From: Dunaliella salina
Taxonomy: Eukaryota; Chlorophyta; Chlorophyceae; Chlamydomonadales; Dunaliellaceae
Direction: 5' to 3'
DNA length: 36,835 bases
Assembly (NCBI GenBank): GCA_002284615.2
Contig: MU069565.1
Location: forward strand, 274,158 to 310,992
Shown here: in pieces, positions 26,747 through 32,700 of the stretch
Numbering within the stretch: position 1 is the stretch's first letter
How the letters are laid out: each line of letters opens with the position of its first letter
Notes under the pieces: generated by a model
Told to the model about the DNA's origin: nothing
Database searches by the model: none
What the model saw: only the letters and a program-made list of their open reading frames with translations
Program-made: the position numbers and the translations under genes

Positions 26747-29700
26747 NNNNNCACACACACACACACACACACACACATACAATTCTGAAGTGGCCACCCA
26801 CCCGCCGCCCTTGCCCTCCAGCAGCTCCTCCCACGCATGATATGCCTCAGCTGAAGCAAGCATGCGCGCCTGGGCGGCTTCCACAGACTCCCTGCCCTCA
26901 GGGGTGCTCCTGATGGCTGACTTGATGGCACTCTGCATGCAAGAAATGCATCCAAGGCTTCATTTTCGTGTTTGGATCCTGAATCTGTTTGAATCCTGAA
27001 GCAAGCAAGCAAGCATGCACGGTATCCACAGACTCCTGCCCTCTGGGGTGCTCCTGATGGCTGACTTACTGGCACTCTGCATGCCAGCAATACATCTGAC
27101 GCTTTGTCTCCTGTCTATATTATGGGCATCCAGTGGTTCTTTGCTCCGATGGTTGACTTGACATCACTCCATGCATTCGTGCAATCCATCCCAACCCCTT
27201 TTTGGAAAAGGTATGTTTCTCAATCAATATTTCCATAATTTTGGAGCCCTGCATGTGCTGCTGTGCTTTAGCAGTCAATCTGTTGTTTCTTTTTCCTGCA
27301 GTGTACATACTGATTCCTCCACTCCGTTCGTCACATCAAGACACAAATTGAGCCTTCAATGTCCTGCACCCAGACACAGATTGGGTCCCTATTGTGTTGC
27401 ACCCAAACACCGATTGAATGCCTGTCGTGTTGCACTAAGATACAAATCAAAACCCACGGGTGTTGTACTCAGACGCAAATTGGGTCGCTATTGTGTTGCA
27501 CCCAGACAAGGATTGAATGCCTGTCGTGTTGCACTAAGATACAAACCAAAACCCAATTGTGTTGTACTCCCACACAAATTGGGTCCCTATTGTGTTGCAC
27601 CCAGACACACATTTAATGCCTGTTGTGTTTCACTAAGATACAAATCAAAACCCAATTGCGTTGTACTCAGACACAAGCTGTATCCGCTTTGCAATGCTCT
27701 CAGGCAGAAATCCTCATTGTGTCACCATCAAACACAAGTTGAATCCTGATTGTGTTGCACCAAAGACAGAATTGGATCCCCAGTGTGCTATACTCACACA
27801 CAGATTACATCCCACCCACAGAGGGCACTCTCCTTGGCCATGCCCTCCTATGACGTCTACCCCGCAATCAAACAGAAACTGATACTACCTGTGGCGTCGT
27901 TGGGTTGGGTGTTTCCAGCGGCCCGATCTTTCTTCGTGAATTCTGTAAGCCCATGCCGCGTTTAGGTGTAGGCGTCATGGGCACATTCTTCCTGCCCATC
28001 CTGTCACACGGAGAATAATGGACATAATAGGCTGATAAAGCGTTGATAGGTTAGCAAATGATCATTGCAAATGAATGCAAGGATAACAATTGATGGAATT
28101 TTTGGGTAAGAATGGTAATGCTACCACTCTCATGGGCGGAACCAAGCGGAAAAGCACAGAGAGACATCCCAGCATTTGAGATAAGAGCCGAGATGGACCT
28201 GGAGCTTGTGGTGCTTGCTGATGGTCAGAAAGGAGACTTTGGCCTAGAAGCAATTCTAACAGCAGAGCTGCGCCTGCGGCCTGTCACTGGCTTGGGATTC
28301 ACAAAGCACAGGACGCAGCACATTTTTGTTTGCTAATGGTCAAAAAGCAAATTTTGGTCCAGCAGATCTGTGCCTGCAGCCTGTCACTCACCTAAGATTT
28401 ACAAAGCACAGGACGCAGCACATTTTTGCTTTTGCTGATGGTCTGAAAGCAGGTTTTGGTCTGATAGCAGATCTGTGCCCGCAGCCTGTCACTCACTTAA
28501 GATTCACAAAGCACAGGACGCAGCACATTTTTGTTTGCTAATGGTCAAAAAGCAAATTTTGGTCCAGCAGATCTGCGCCTGCAGCCTGTCACTCACTTAA
28601 GATTTACAAAGCACAGGACGCAGCACATTTTGGCTTTTGCTGATGGTCTGAAAGCAGGTTTTGGTCTGATAGCAGATCTGTGCCCGCAGCCTGTCACTTG
28701 CGGAAGATAAATAACGTCTGATGCGCGAGGTTGCCATTCCGTGGGACACTTGCTCACACAGCTTGCACTTGTTTCTCCACCTGCTTCTTTTCACCCTTCA
28801 GGCTGAGCAACGTAACGTGTTCACACCCAAAACCCTTCTCTTTGGCATGCTTGAATGTCTGTGGGCCTCAAAGGTTGGTTCAAGAAGGTGAATGACGCGC
28901 AAGATGTAGCACATCATGTGCAGAAGCAAGGACATACAGCTTTAGACATGCGCAACATGTATAGATATGCACCACCTGCAGATCTGGCTGTGCAGTACCA
29001 CGTACAGACCATCACACACCACCTCGTACCGATTTGGCTTTGTACAGGAGTAGGATCCAAAAGCATCAGCTGGCAAGGCCTAAGGATTTGTGCACCTCTT
29101 GCAATAAAAAACCTTGCCCCCCCAAAACGGTGGATGCTGAGCTGCACATCATTGCAACTTGTATTGCATAGCACCTCAAGCCGCACGCAGGCAAGCTCCC
29201 AAGGTTTGTGCATCAGCCGCAGTCCAACAATGTGGGCCACAAACAAAGGGAGCACTGAGCTGAGACCCGCGTGCAAATGCAGCGCTGTGAGTGCTGAGCT
29301 GTGACCCAAATAAGGGCCAATGGCATAGGCAAGCCCAAATAAGGCCACAAACAGAGTGAACTTTGAGTTTTGTGACCTATGTGCAATGAGGGGCACAGGC
29401 ACAAGGAAATGCAGCACTGTTGATGTTGAGCAAGGGCGCAGATTGGTTCCTTGGTAAGACACCTCATGCGAGGGCTGGCAACAGCCATGAGGGGTTATAG
29501 CTGAAACATTCAGTGGATGGACCTCGAGTTGCACACAGGCAAGAGGTTTAGGTGGGCTGAACTGGTAGTTCGCAAGGGCAGAGCGCACGCCTATGTGGCA
29601 GAGTATCCGTGGGTCAGAGCGGCAGCCGAGGAAGGCATAGAAAGGCTGTAAGGGCCTCGAGTTGCACACGGGCAAGAGGGTAGGGGTTAAGGGGTTCAGG

Positions 29701-32700
29701 GCTAGGGTTAGGGTTTAGGGTTAGCCTAAACCCTAAGAGCTTTATGGGCTGAACTGGCATAGAAAGGCTGAAAGGGTCTCAAGTTGCGTTTTCTTGCAAC
29801 CAAGGCCCTCAATTTTTTTGTGTCTAAGGGCCCTCAGTTTTATGCAGGCAAGAGGACACAATGCTGTCAATATTGACCATCCAAGGCGGTGGCTGGCTCC
29901 TTGTTAAGAGGATTATACAACATTAACAGAACTAGTAAAATTGCCTGTTGTCTTGCAATTATCATAGTGGCTATGGAGCAGCCGAGACGTGAGTTTTGCA
30001 AGGATGGACATCGCTGCAAAGAGGCTTCACACAAAGGCTGGCAGGCGGCCAGAATAAGGCACAACCTTCACTTGCCTTCAAGCCTCGGTGGCGTCCCGCC
30101 GACTAGCAAGATGTGACTGGGCACAGCCTGTCTGTATTCAAATGTAAGCCTGAAAGCGCCACATGCAAACCCTGGCAATCTATGAAAGTGGCCCAATGTG
30201 AGGGCTAGCAAGGAGTACCTGTCGCTATACCCAAGTATTTACTCAAGTATGCAAGTACGGATATTGAACCCTAACCCTAGCAAGCCATAAACACCATGAC
30301 CAGACCCAAATGGGCCTCATGCAAGGGCTTGCGACTCCTTAAAAAGGCACAATCCTGTGTCATCAGCTGTTTGTTTGGCTGGAAAGCATGAACAGGCCTG
30401 ACCCTGTGGTCAACAGAAACCTTTTGACTGAATAGGGCTGTGAGCAAGGGCTGGCATGCCCCGGGAAGGCCCTCATGCAGAAGCAAGGCGCCATGAATGC
30501 CTGGAAGGGCCGTGGTACCGCTGTTAGCTTTGCAGGTTACATGGTGTATTAAAAGGGAACAACAAGGGAATATGCAGAGTTTGAGATCAGTCTTTCATCT
30601 CACACTGAAATTCCAAGTTGACCAGTTTAACACCCTAACAATTTGCCCCCTTCTTCCAGGCAGGCAGCCTCCTTGCTACTCAACAGAGCCTGAAAGGGCC
30701 TCAAGTGAAGGATGGCAAGCCATGACAACAAACAATCTCTGTGCCGCCAACCACAACAAAGCACAACCCTTGTGCCGTCAACCATGACAATGCACAACCC
30801 CTGTGCAAGCCACCCCGATGTGAGCCACGACAACGCGCAGCCCCTGTGCCATAAACGACAACAATGTACGACCCTTGTGCCGTCAACCATGGCAACCTGT
30901 GCATGCCACCCCAATGTAAGCCACAAGTTGCACATCCTCTGTGCCGTCAACAACAACAAAGCACAACCCTTGTGCCGTCAACCATGACAATACACAACCC
31001 CTGTGCAAGCCACCCTGATGTGAGCCAAGACAACGCACAACCCCTGTGCCATAAACGACAACAATGTACGACCCTTGTGCCGTCAACCATGGCAACCTGT
31101 GCAAGCCACCCCAACGTAAGCCACAAGTTGCACATCCTCTGTGCCGTCAACAACAACAAAGCACGACCCTTGTGCCGTCAACCATGACAATGCACAACCC
31201 CTATACAAGCCACCCCGATGTGAGCCACAATAACGCGCAACCCCTGTGCTGTCAACTCACTGTGGTGTCCCCTTGGCTGGGCTGCTGCTAGCCTTGGAGG
31301 AGTTGGACTCGGGGTCGGCCCCGTTATCTTCTGCACACAATCACAAGTACAGGTGATCCTGTTACAGAGTTGCTTTGTAAGAGTGATAAAGGTGCCTTCC
31401 TTCCTAAGGGCAGTCCTGTGCATAGGACTGCATCCTCAGAGTGGTAAAGGTGCCTTTATCCATTATCCAAGATAGGGCCTAACAATGTCTGACTTCGTGA
31501 TGGAAAAAGTTCCTGCGATCTTGTGGATGAATTTTAGGGTTAGAAACCCCAAAAAGTATGCTTGGAATGCCAAGAACCTGGTGGATGGTTCAGGAACTCC
31601 TGGTACCCAAGGAAAGCTTAACCAAAGCTGCCTCCGAAAGCCTGTGCACAACAGCAGAAGCAAATAGCATATATGCAAACAAACAAAGTAATGCTAGACA
31701 TGGATTGGTTCGGTCCAGGATCTCTTCCTCGTCATCCTGAGCAAACTCAAGAAAAGCGGATTGCATGCACCCAAGCATGAAGTTGGCCCACTAATCTATG
31801 TAAGTGATCGCACCCACACCACTAATTGACAGACGAACATTACTTGCCACATGAACATCACTTGCCACAAAATCAATAGCCACAACAACATCACTTGCCT
31901 GTCCAGCATAACCACCACTTGCCGCGTATACATTAAAAGGAGCTGATTGTTGGGAACATGGACACCACAGAGGGTCTCCATCCTGGCTTCGATTGAAACA
32001 GCAAATCAATACAAGCGGGTGCACACCTTCAATTTGCACTGTCAGGTTGGAGTGCACATGCTCCTTCGGGGGCAGGGTGCTGCGCTGAGGAAAAGTGGAG
32101 GTCTTAGAGCCTGCGCAAGAGTTGCCAAAATTGAAGAACCTGGAGGCTAGAAGGACAGCCAGATTCATGTGGGAAACGTGTGCACAGTCATGACAACTAT
32201 GGATGTGGTGTGCATCTAGATGCTCATCTGGATCGTGACATTTCTGGATTGTTGTGTATCCGGATGCACACCCATATCATGACAGTTCTGGACTTGGTAT
32301 GTGAGCTGCTTGGGCATGTAAAATTACAGATCAGATCAGAATTTTGCCATAATTTACCGATGAACAGGCGTTGCTCACATTACCAGCAGCACTGCCTTTT
32401 CAGTAATTTCACACACTCTCTGCCATACACATTGAACGTTGCTATGCAAGCCCCTGCAGACGCCCATGCAATTGGCAAACACAAGGCTCAGACTACTCGA
32501 CTTACTTGGAGGAGATGGCTGAGGCTCGGGCTTTGTGATCCTGGCCGGAGGTGCCAAGTCCATGCTGGCCCCTGCTCATAGCAGGTGAACAAATCAAGTC
32601 GTTCTATGCCTGCAGCAGAACTCAGGTTCTTGAAGGCGAGTGAGAAGTGTGACCTGCCCTTTTCCTTTCTTGCCTTTCACGAGCAATCCGGAACAGAACA

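Noticed and set aside
27821..27943. Plus-strand exon candidate (SLAMPSYDVYPAIKQK)
   Set aside because: It has plausible AG and GT sites, but no partner exons lie on the plus strand, and the opposite strand fits the gene as exon 5.
28914..29675. 253-codon minus-strand ORF
   Set aside because: It consists of repeated nucleotide blocks (GAGTTGCACACAGGCAAG) and has no splice sites compatible with the phases of exons 3 and 4.
31699..31790. Candidate exon reading MLGCMQSAFLEFAQDDEEE
   Set aside because: Protein-like and with an AG upstream, but only a phase 0 entry is possible, while exons 2 and 3 already join perfectly in phase 1. No usable donor follows.
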